Below, one piece after another: positions 57,259 to 64,000 of a DNA stretch of 64,000 bases. A program made the translations under genes and the position numbers. The notes below the pieces were generated by a model that worked only from the letters and a program-made list of their open reading frames with translations, was not told the origin of the DNA and did not search any database. The DNA lies in assembly GCA_004366205.1 (NCBI GenBank), contig SIRW01000097.1, forward strand, positions 34,174-98,173, written 5' to 3'. The stretch is from Actinomycetota bacterium (GTDB lineage: Bacteria > Actinomycetota > Acidimicrobiia > Acidimicrobiales > CADCSY01). Within the stretch, counting starts at the first letter, position 1. The number at the start of each line of letters is the position of its first letter.

Positions 57259-58533
57259 GTGCCTGAACCAGGGAGCGGAGCCGACGCTGGGGGCCTGCGC
57301 CTGCACGGCTGGCGGGACGGGCCGATCCTGGCCACCAGCACCCTGGTGCTGGCTGCCGGCTTCGGGCAGTTCGGTGCCGTGGCCGCCCTCGGTGACGTCG
57401 CTCGCGAGTTCGGCGAGGTCGCCGACGGCCCGACGCTCGCCGAGCAGGCCGGCCTGTCGGGCACCGCCCTCGGCGTCGGCCTGGCGATCATCCGCCTGGC
57501 CTCGCTCGGCAGCCTGCCGCTGGCCGGTGCCGCCGACCGGCTCGGCCGGCGCCGCACGATGATCGCCTGCGCGGTACTGGGCCTGGGGCTCACCGCCGCG
57601 GTTGCCGCCAGCCCCTCGTACTGGTGGTTCGTGGCGATCTTCGCCCTCGGGCGGCCCCTGCTGAGCGCCACCAACGCCGTCGCCGAGGTGACCGTCGCCG
57701 AGCACACCCACAAAGACGACCGCGCCTGGGCCGTCGCCCTCGTGGCCGCCGCCTTCGGGGTCGGGGCCGGCCTCATCGCCCTGGTGCGGGGCGTCGCCGG
57801 CGACGCGTGGGGCTTCCGGCCCGTGTTCCTCACCGTGCTGGTGCCGCTCGCGCTCGTGCTGCTCGTCGCCCGCGGGGTCGTCGAGCCGGACCGCTTCCGG
57901 GCGCTGCGCGCCAGCGGAGCCCGGCCGTTGCCGGTGCTGGGCGCCGTGCGCCGGCCCCACCTCGGTCGCCTCGCCCTGCTGGTGGTGGTCGTCGTGGCCA
58001 TCTCGGCCGTCACCGGTCCCGCCAACAGCTTCCTGTTCGTCTACGCCGAGAACGTCCTGGGCCTCCCCGCCGCGGCCACCGCCGCCATGGTCGTCGGTGC
58101 CGGCGCCTCGGGGCTGCTCGGCCTGCTCGCCGGCCGCTGGGCCGCGGACACCGTCGGTCGCCGGCTCACGGGCGCAGCCGGGCTCGTGGGGGTCGCGGCC
58201 TTCGGGGTGCTGACCTACAGCGGCTCCACGCCCGCGGTCGTCGCCGGGTACCTCCTCGCCGTGCTGGCGGGCTCGACGTTCGCGCCCGCCGTGGGCGCCA
58301 TGCACGCCGAGCTGTTCCCAACCTCGGTGCGGGCGGCCGTGGCCGGCTGGCTCGTGGCGTTCGGGGTGCTCGGCGCCGTCGGGGGCCTGGTCGCGTTCGG
58401 CGCCGTGGCCGACCTCGGCGACCGCTTCGGGACCGCCGCGCTGGTCGTGTTCGCACCCGCGGCGCTGGGTGCCGTCGCCTTCGCCTTCCTTCCCGAGACC
58501 CGAGGCCGCGAGCTGGAGGAGACCGCCGCCTGA
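57259..58533 (+). CDS. Major facilitator superfamily transporter
   Basis: A 424-aa, 12-segment MFS protein. The loop motif GAADRLGRRRTMI follows segment 2, GRPLLSATNAVAEV is in segment 4-5, and a charge-rich PETRGRELEE ends the protein, as in sugar/acid symporters. Substrate unknown. The GTG at 57259 with GGGGAG 3 nt before it is my choice; ATGs at 57193 or 57202 are in frame but would overlap the divergent thioesterase promoter. A large palindrome follows the stop. Confidence 0.85.
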   Translation: MPEPGSGADAGGLRLHGWRDGPILATSTLVLAAGFGQFGAVAALGDVAREFGEVADGPTLAEQAGLSGTALGVGLAIIRLASLGSLPLAGAADRLGRRRTMIACAVLGLGLTAAVAASPSYWWFVAIFALGRPLLSATNAVAEVTVAEHTHKDDRAWAVALVAAAFGVGAGLIALVRGVAGDAWGFRPVFLTVLVPLALVLLVARGVVEPDRFRALRASGARPLPVLGAVRRPHLGRLALLVVVVVAISAVTGPANSFLFVYAENVLGLPAAATAAMVVGAGASGLLGLLAGRWAADTVGRRLTGAAGLVGVAAFGVLTYSGSTPAVVAGYLLAVLAGSTFAPAVGAMHAELFPTSVRAAVAGWLVAFGVLGAVGGLVAFGAVADLGDRFGTAALVVFAPAALGAVAFAFLPETRGRELEETAA

Positions 58534-58578
58534 GGCGCACCCCGACCGGCGCGACCGGGCGCGCCGCCGCGCGAGCAC

Positions 58579-58627
58579 GTTCTCGAGGCTGACCCTGCCG
58601 GATCCCGCCGCGCCCGGCCTCGAGAAC
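58579..58627. repeat. Large-loop palindrome between convergent genes
   Basis: Perfect 11-bp arms GTTCTCGAGGC (58579-58589) and GCCTCGAGAAC (58617-58627), 27-nt loop, between convergent ends at 58533 and 58680. The layout resembles copies A-D, but the arm sequence differs. Confidence 0.75.
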
Positions 58628-58679
58628 ACGCCCGACCGGGCCCCGCGCCGGCCGGGACCCGGCGCCGCCGAGCGGGTCG

Positions 58680-59159
58680 CTACCGGTCGCTGCCGGGATC
58701 AGCGCGCACGAGGAGCTCGACCTCGACCACCGCGCCCTCGCCGAGCTCGAGGCGGTGCGCCACCTCGGGAGGGATGGGCTGGCGGTCGCCCGCCCCGAGG
58801 CGCACGTCGAGCGGCGGGTCGGTGTCGATGCGCAGCCGGGCCGAGCCCGCCCGTACGTGGAGGCGCCCCCAGGTCGCAGCGGCCACCCGGTGGGGGCGGC
58901 GCAGCCCCGCGGGCAGGGTCACCTCGTCGAACGGACCAGCGGTGCGCACGAGGGTGAGCCCCTGGGGCAGCTCGGCCCGATCGCACAACGGGCAGTCGAG
59001 CACGGTCCCGATCCGCCCGCCCCGACCCGCCTCGGTCAGGGTCCAGGGTCGGGGCCAGATCGGGGGCCGGTGCCGCACGTGCTGACCGTGCAGGCAGTCG
59101 AGTTCGGCGACCCAGTCGCCCTCGACGTCCTGGTGGAACCCCGTGATCGTGCGCCGCAT
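58680..59159 (-). CDS. DUF3565-DUF1971 (TehB-like cupin) fusion protein
   Basis: A 159-aa two-domain protein. Residues 1-65 match DUF3565 (TGFHQDVEGDWVAELDCLHG, HVRHRPP, DCPLCDRAELP), with Cys/His that could bind a metal. Residues 68-159 match DUF1971, the small domain often fused to TehB (FDEVTLPAGLRRPHRVAAAT, WGRLHVRAG). The role is unclear; TehB relatives act in tellurite or thiol detoxification. CAGACT 6 nt before the ATG at 59159 may be a -10 box. It follows the acyltransferase gene by 17 bp on the same strand. Confidence 0.8.
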   Translation of the reverse strand: MRRTITGFHQDVEGDWVAELDCLHGQHVRHRPPIWPRPWTLTEAGRGGRIGTVLDCPLCDRAELPQGLTLVRTAGPFDEVTLPAGLRRPHRVAAATWGRLHVRAGSARLRIDTDPPLDVRLGAGDRQPIPPEVAHRLELGEGAVVEVELLVRADPGSDR

Positions 59160-59176
59160 CCGGGCAGTCTGCCGCC

Positions 59177-60076
59177 TCAGCCGCCGGTGGCCTCGCGGTC
59201 GCTCGGCCAGTTCGGCTGCATCAGGTGCCACTGCTCGGGCGCCGCCCGGATCAGCTCCTCGAGCGCGCCCGCCAGTGCCTGGGACGCGGCGGTGATGTCG
59301 GCCTCCTCGTCGGCCGTGCGCTCGATGTCGAGGGGTGGGCGGACGACCCCCCGGTGGCAGCACCGGGCCAGGCCGTACACGGCGACGGGCAGCACCGGGG
59401 TGTCGCAGGTCCGCGCCAGGCGGGCGGGACCGGCCGGCAGGGTCGTCTCCTCGCCGAAGAACCGCACGGGCACGCCCCGCCCGCTCAGGTCCCGGTCGCA
59501 GACGAGCACGACGACCTTGTTGGCGCGCAAGGCCTTCTCGAGCTGCTCCCACACCTCCGGGCCGCGGACGATCACCTCGATGCCGATGCGCTGGCGGATC
59601 CCGACGAACCAGTCGAGGAGCTCGGGGGGCTTCAGGCGCTCGACGACCGCCACGAGCGGGTAGCCGCGGCAGGCGACCCAGGCGCCGCCCAGGTCCCAGC
59701 TCCCGAGGTGGGGCGTCGCCAGGATGGCGCCCCGTCCGGCGGCGAGGGCGGCGTCGAGGTGCTCGAGGCCTTCGGCCTCCACCCGGCGGTCCAGGTCCTC
59801 GGCGGTGGCGAGCGGCAGCCGGAACGTGTCGAGCCAGTACGCGGCGTACGACACGAACGTGGCCCGCACCGCCCGGCGCAGCGCCCGCCCCCGCAGCTCC
59901 GGCCCGCGGACCCGCCGCAGGTGGCGGGCCACCATGCGGGCGCGCCGGCGGGACACGCGCATGGCGACGGTGCCGGCCACCCACGTGAGGGCGGGTACCG
60001 CCCGTTCAGGGACGAGCATGGCCAGCCGCTCGGCGACGCGGTACCCCGGGTACGCGAGGCGGACGAATGCACCCAT
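59177..60076 (-). CDS. LpxL/HtrB-type lysophospholipid acyltransferase
   Basis: A 299-aa membrane-associated acyltransferase. The catalytic HxxxxD is in LATPHLGSWDLGGAW, with a later VVLVCDRDLSGRGVPVRFFG substrate-binding block. In actinobacteria the same family includes PatA, which acylates phosphatidylinositol mannoside; a similar lipid role is likely. The DUF3565 gene follows 17 bp downstream. It diverges from menB. Confidence 0.85.
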   Translation of the reverse strand: MGAFVRLAYPGYRVAERLAMLVPERAVPALTWVAGTVAMRVSRRRARMVARHLRRVRGPELRGRALRRAVRATFVSYAAYWLDTFRLPLATAEDLDRRVEAEGLEHLDAALAAGRGAILATPHLGSWDLGGAWVACRGYPLVAVVERLKPPELLDWFVGIRQRIGIEVIVRGPEVWEQLEKALRANKVVVLVCDRDLSGRGVPVRFFGEETTLPAGPARLARTCDTPVLPVAVYGLARCCHRGVVRPPLDIERTADEEADITAASQALAGALEELIRAAPEQWHLMQPNWPSDREATGG

Positions 60077-60132
60077 GTGGTCACGGCGTACCCGCCGGCG
60101 GGCCCGGGAAACGCCCGGTGCGGCCCGCTCCC

Positions 60133-60138
60133 TATGCT
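60133..60138 (+). promoter_or_regulatory. -10 box of a leaderless promoter for menB
   Basis: TATGCT ends 6 nt before the GTG at 60145. Confidence 0.55.
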
Positions 60139-60144
60139 GCGGGC

Positions 60145-61056
<912 letters not shown>

Positions 61057-61096
61057 TCGCCGGCGCCCGCGGCCTGCGGGACGCCGCGTGCCCACG

Positions 61097-61141
61097 TTTC
61101 CGGGCGCCCACCGCGCCATGCGAGCGTCGAGCGTCCGGAAA
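61097..61141. repeat. Large-loop palindrome, copy D
   Basis: Arms TTTCCGGGCG (61097-61106) and CGTCCGGAAA (61132-61141), one mismatch, 25-nt loop, after the menB stop. The arms match copies A-C. Confidence 0.75.
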
Positions 61142-61184
61142 GCCTCGCGGGCCGGGTGCCCGAGGCGCCGCCTCCGGGCGCCGG

Positions 61185-61190
61185 TAGCGT
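61185..61190 (+). promoter_or_regulatory. -10 box of a leaderless promoter for the M15 lipoprotein
   Basis: TAGCGT ends 7 nt before the GTG at 61198. Confidence 0.5.
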
Positions 61191-61197
61191 TTCGGTC

Positions 61198-62142
61198 GTG
61201 GCCCTCCCCTCGGCGGCAGCGGCGCTGGCGCGCCGGGTCCTCGCGCCGGTGCTGGCGCTCGCGCTCGCCGCCGGCTGCGGGGGCGGCACCCTCGCCGAGG
61301 TCTCCGCCCCGAGCGCCGGCGGGGGCGGGGCGGAGCGAGCGGCGGAGCTGGCCGGCGACCTCCCGCCCGGCGAGGGCGAGCACCCCGACGCCGGCGCCGC
61401 CGAGGAGCCGCCCGCGGTGGCCGAGGCAGGTCCCGACCTCGTCCGCCCCGACTGGCTGGGCACCCGGCTGCTGCCCCTGCGGCCCGACGGGCTCGGCGAG
61501 ATCCAGCCGACACCGCCCGAGCTCGAGGTGCGCCGCCTGCCCACCGTCGACCACCTGCCGCCGCCCCCCTCCGACGAGTTCGTCGCCACCGTCGAGCCGG
61601 TGCCCGACGCCGTGCTGGCCCGCTCGACCTGGGGACCCGCCTGCCCGGTCGACGTGGACGACCTGCGGTACGTCACCGTGGCCTTCTGGGGCTTCGACGA
61701 GCGGCCCCACACCGGCGAGCTGCTCGTGCACGCCCGGGTCGCCGGCGGCATCGTCGAGGTGTTCCGGCGCCTGCACGAGGCCCGCTTCCCGATCGAGGAG
61801 ATGCGGATCACCACCCCCGCAGAGCTCGACGCCCACCCCACCGGAGACGGCAACAACACGGGGTCGTTCACCTGCCGCCAGAGCCGGGCCGGCTCCTCGG
61901 CGTGGTCCGAGCACGCCTACGGGCTCGCCGTCGACCTCAACCCGTTCCAGAACCCGTACGTGCGCGGCGACATCGTGCTGCCCGAGCTCGCCTCGGCCTA
62001 CGTGAACCGGGACTGGCGGCGGCCCGGGATGATCCACGCCGGCGACGTGGTGGTGCAGGCCTTCGCGGCCATCGGCTGGAAGTGGGGCGGCTACTGGGGG
62101 TCGGCCAAGGACTACATGCACTTCTCCCACAACGGTCGCTGA
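61198..62142 (+). CDS. M15-family D-Ala-D-Ala carboxypeptidase-like lipoprotein
   Basis: A 314-aa lipoprotein. Lipobox LAAGC (Cys about residue 23) follows the signal sequence. The C-terminal third is an M15 (VanY-like) metallopeptidase: SSAWSEHAYGLAVDLNPFQN holds the zinc His/Asp pair, WKWGGYWGSAKDYMHFSH the second zinc His. A Pro-rich spacer separates lipobox and enzyme. It should trim peptidoglycan peptide stems at the cell surface. The GTG at 61198 follows a TAGCGT box. Confidence 0.87.
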   Translation: MALPSAAAALARRVLAPVLALALAAGCGGGTLAEVSAPSAGGGGAERAAELAGDLPPGEGEHPDAGAAEEPPAVAEAGPDLVRPDWLGTRLLPLRPDGLGEIQPTPPELEVRRLPTVDHLPPPPSDEFVATVEPVPDAVLARSTWGPACPVDVDDLRYVTVAFWGFDERPHTGELLVHARVAGGIVEVFRRLHEARFPIEEMRITTPAELDAHPTGDGNNTGSFTCRQSRAGSSAWSEHAYGLAVDLNPFQNPYVRGDIVLPELASAYVNRDWRRPGMIHAGDVVVQAFAAIGWKWGGYWGSAKDYMHFSHNGR

Positions 62143-62205
62143 TCCGGTGTCCGCGCCGTCAGCCGCCCGGGTGGTGGCAAGATGCCCGGACCAAGGAGGG
62201 GGACC

Positions 62206-63720
62206 GTGAGCGTCGTCGTCGAGACCGGGCTGGGGGCCGTGCGGGGCAGGGAGGAAGCGGGGGTGCGCGCCTTCAAGGGCATCCCCTACGCCGCCCCGCC
62301 GGTGGGGCCGCGCCGCTTCGCGCCGCCGGCACCGGTCGAGCCCTGGGCGGGCGAGCGCGACGCGACCGCCTTCGGGCCGATCGCGCCGCAGGTGCCGGGC
62401 GGCGCCGGCTTCGTGGCGCCCCGGTCCGAGCAGAGCGAGGACTGCCTGACCCTCAACGTCTGGGCACCCGCGGGCGCCGGTCCGGCCCGGCCCGTGCTGG
62501 TGTGGCTGCACGGCGGCGCCTTCCGGCAGGGAGCGAGCAGCAGCCCCCTCTACGACGGGCGGCACCTGGCGCGCCGGGGTGACGTGGTCGTGGTGACCGT
62601 GAACTACCGGGTCGGTGCGCTGGGCTTCCTCGCCCACCCGGACCTGCGCGCCGGGCCGGACGGTCCCGCCGGCAACTGGGGGCTGCTCGACCAGATCGCC
62701 GCCCTGCGATGGGTGCAGGACCACATCCGCCACTTCGGTGGCGACCCCGGCAACGTCACCCTCTTCGGCGAGTCCGCCGGCGCCGCCTCGGTCGCCCTGC
62801 TCCTCGCCGCCCCCGCGGCCCGAGGGCTGTTCCACAAGGCGGTGGTGCAGAGCGGCGCCCCCTGGTCCGGCGACCTCGACCGCGCCGCCCGCACCGCTGA
62901 GCGGCTCGCCGCGGCGGTCGGCGTGGACGGCGTGGCCGCCCTGCGGTCGGTGCCCGCCGAGCGCGTGGTGGCCGCGCAGGCGTCCCTCGAGACCGGCGCC
63001 GGCTTCGCCTTCGGGCCCGTCGTCGACGGTCACCTCCTCGACGCCCCACCGCTCGAGCTCCTCGCGGGTGGAGCGGCCGCCGGCATCCCCACCATCGTGG
63101 GCACGAACCGGGACGAGTGGAAGCTGTGGGCGCCCATGGACCCGCGCTCCCGGGACCTCGACGACGAGGGCCTCCGGCGCCGGCTCGCCCGGCGGCTCGA
63201 CGGTGATCCCGACGAGGTGATCGAGACCTACCGCCGCGAACGTGGCGCCCGCGGCGAGAGCACCGCCGCCAACGACCTGTGGTTCGCCATCGAGAGCGAC
63301 CGGGTGTTCCGGGTGCCCGCGCTGGCGCTCGCCGACGCCCTCGCCGCCAACGAGCCCCGCACCTGGACCTACCTGTTCACCTGGGGCTCACCGGCGATGA
63401 AGGGGTGGCTGGGGGCGTGCCACGGCCTGGAGATCGCCTTCGTGTTCGGCACGCAGGGCCGCGACGAGCTGGCGGCGTTCACCGGCACGGGCCCGGCCGC
63501 CGATGCCCTGGCCGAGCGGATGATGGACGCCTGGCTCGCCCTCGCCCGCACCGGCGATCCGAGCGACGGGCTCCCGGTCCGCTGGCCCGCGCACGACCCC
63601 GCCACCCGGCCGACCCTCGTGCTCGGCGAGGAGGTCACCGTCGAGCACGCCCCCATGGAGGTCGAGCGGCTGGCGGTCGACCGGGCTCTGGGCTCGGCGT
63701 CGAGTGGGCCGATGGCCTGA
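62206..63720 (+). CDS. Type B carboxylesterase
   Basis: A 504-aa alpha/beta-hydrolase. [12 protein letters not shown] at the N-terminus, the oxyanion-hole HGGAF, nucleophile elbow [10 protein letters not shown], and a [15 protein letters not shown] segment with the catalytic His are all present. It should hydrolyse esters, broadly. The GTG has an AAGGAGGGGG ribosome binding site. No signal peptide is seen. A second alpha/beta hydrolase begins 1 bp after its stop. Confidence 0.92.
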   Translation: MSVVVETGLGAVRGREEAGVRAFKGIPYAAPPVGPRRFAPPAPVEPWAGERDATAFGPIAPQVPGGAGFVAPRSEQSEDCLTLNVWAPAGAGPARPVLVWLHGGAFRQGASSSPLYDGRHLARRGDVVVVTVNYRVGALGFLAHPDLRAGPDGPAGNWGLLDQIAALRWVQDHIRHFGGDPGNVTLFGESAGAASVALLLAAPAARGLFHKAVVQSGAPWSGDLDRAARTAERLAAAVGVDGVAALRSVPAERVVAAQASLETGAGFAFGPVVDGHLLDAPPLELLAGGAAAGIPTIVGTNRDEWKLWAPMDPRSRDLDDEGLRRRLARRLDGDPDEVIETYRRERGARGESTAANDLWFAIESDRVFRVPALALADALAANEPRTWTYLFTWGSPAMKGWLGACHGLEIAFVFGTQGRDELAAFTGTGPAADALAERMMDAWLALARTGDPSDGLPVRWPAHDPATRPTLVLGEEVTVEHAPMEVERLAVDRALGSASSGPMA

Positions 63721-63721
63721 C

Positions 63722-64000
63722 GTGTCGGCGATCGAGGTCGACGGGCACGCGCTCCACGTGGAGGTCAGCGGCGCCGGCGCCGGTACGCCGGCCGTGCTGC
63801 TCCACGGCTTCGCGGCGTCCACCTTCACCTGGCGCCACCTCGCGCCCGCACTCGCCGGGGAGCGCCGGGTCGTCGCCTTCGACCGCATCGGGTTCGGCCG
63901 CTCCGCCCGTCCCGCCCGCGCCGCGTGGGAGGGCGACGAGGCGCGCAACCCCTACACGGCCGAGGCGGCCGTGCGGGCCACGGTCGCGGTGCTCGACGGC
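63722..64000 (+). CDS. Alpha/beta hydrolase, N-terminal part
   Basis: The window ends inside this gene; 93 residues are seen from the GTG at 63722. It has VLLHGFAAST (oxyanion HG), FTWRHLAPAL and VVAFDRIGFGRSARP, the N-terminal part of the alpha/beta hydrolase (class I) family. The nucleophile and His lie beyond the end. It starts 1 bp after the carboxylesterase stop, so the two are probably cotranscribed. Confidence 0.85.
   Translation, partial: MSAIEVDGHALHVEVSGAGAGTPAVLLHGFAASTFTWRHLAPALAGERRVVAFDRIGFGRSARPARAAWEGDEARNPYTAEAAVRATVAVLDG

Overview
The window is very GC-rich chromosomal DNA from an actinobacterium. Several features point there: an acyl-CoA carboxylase beta subunit paired with a small epsilon subunit, a DUF222/HNH protein of the actinobacterial 13E12 type, an ECF41-type sigma factor, many GTG starts, and many genes whose start codon lies 6-8 nt after a TANNNT-type -10 box with no ribosome binding site (leaderless transcripts). 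Gene content (ethylmalonyl-CoA-type metabolism, menaquinone, several acyl-CoA enzymes, Baeyer-Villiger monooxygenase) would suit an Acidimicrobiia-like aerobic heterotroph. That placement is inference, not something the sequence proves.

Layout. 1-8.1 kb is housekeeping: a cupredoxin tail, endonuclease IV, an ABC exporter, two tRNA-Ser genes, tadA, a secreted caspase-like protein, the SRP RNA and the conserved dnaX-ybaB-recR set. 8.1-10.1 kb holds two overlapping membrane-protein genes. 10.1-18 kb is acyl-CoA metabolism (thiolase, a CCR-like reductase, a methylmalonyl/ethylmalonyl-CoA epimerase, an acyl-CoA ligase), interleaved with an amidohydrolase, a QTMAN-like glycosyltransferase and a diguanylate cyclase. 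18-32.6 kb holds an MFS transporter, a DUF1028 protein, a nucleoside hydrolase/GH2 pair, HrpA helicase, a GAF-PAS-GAF-SpoIIE phosphatase, small proteins, and an ECF41 sigma factor overlapping an FAD oxidoreductase.

32.66-39.92 kb looks like an integrated island of about 7.2 kb. It lies between two copies of the 5' end of a 5'-3' exonuclease (FEN) gene: a 17-codon stub on the left and the intact gene on the right. They share a 21-bp identical core inside a 31-bp near-repeat, like attL and attR. Cargo is a VapBC-like pair, a type III-like Mod/Res restriction-modification pair, a Cys-rich 43-aa microprotein, a frameshifted FtsK-like ATPase and a small excisionase-like HTH protein beside the right junction. 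No integrase is visible.

40.8-50.9 kb returns to core metabolism: HNH protein, acyl-CoA carboxylase beta/epsilon, metallophosphoesterase, CoA-transferase, a degenerate GGDEF protein, ethylmalonyl-CoA mutase, a methyltransferase and an enoyl-CoA hydratase. Together with the thiolase, CCR-like enzyme and epimerase at 10-13 kb and the carboxylase, the mutase suggests an ethylmalonyl-CoA route for C2 assimilation or for supplying ethylmalonyl/methylmalonyl units. 51-64 kb contains a lipoprotein, a Baeyer-Villiger monooxygenase, an AbiE-like toxin-antitoxin pair, a CPWA-motif thiol transferase with a thioesterase, an MFS transporter, a DUF3565-DUF1971 protein, an LpxL-like acyltransferase, MenB, an M15 peptidase lipoprotein, a type B carboxylesterase and the start of an alpha/beta hydrolase.

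No gap exceeds 300 bp. Several gaps hold long-armed, large-loop palindromes that recur in different intergenic regions. No rRNA, CRISPR array or recognisable insertion sequence was seen.
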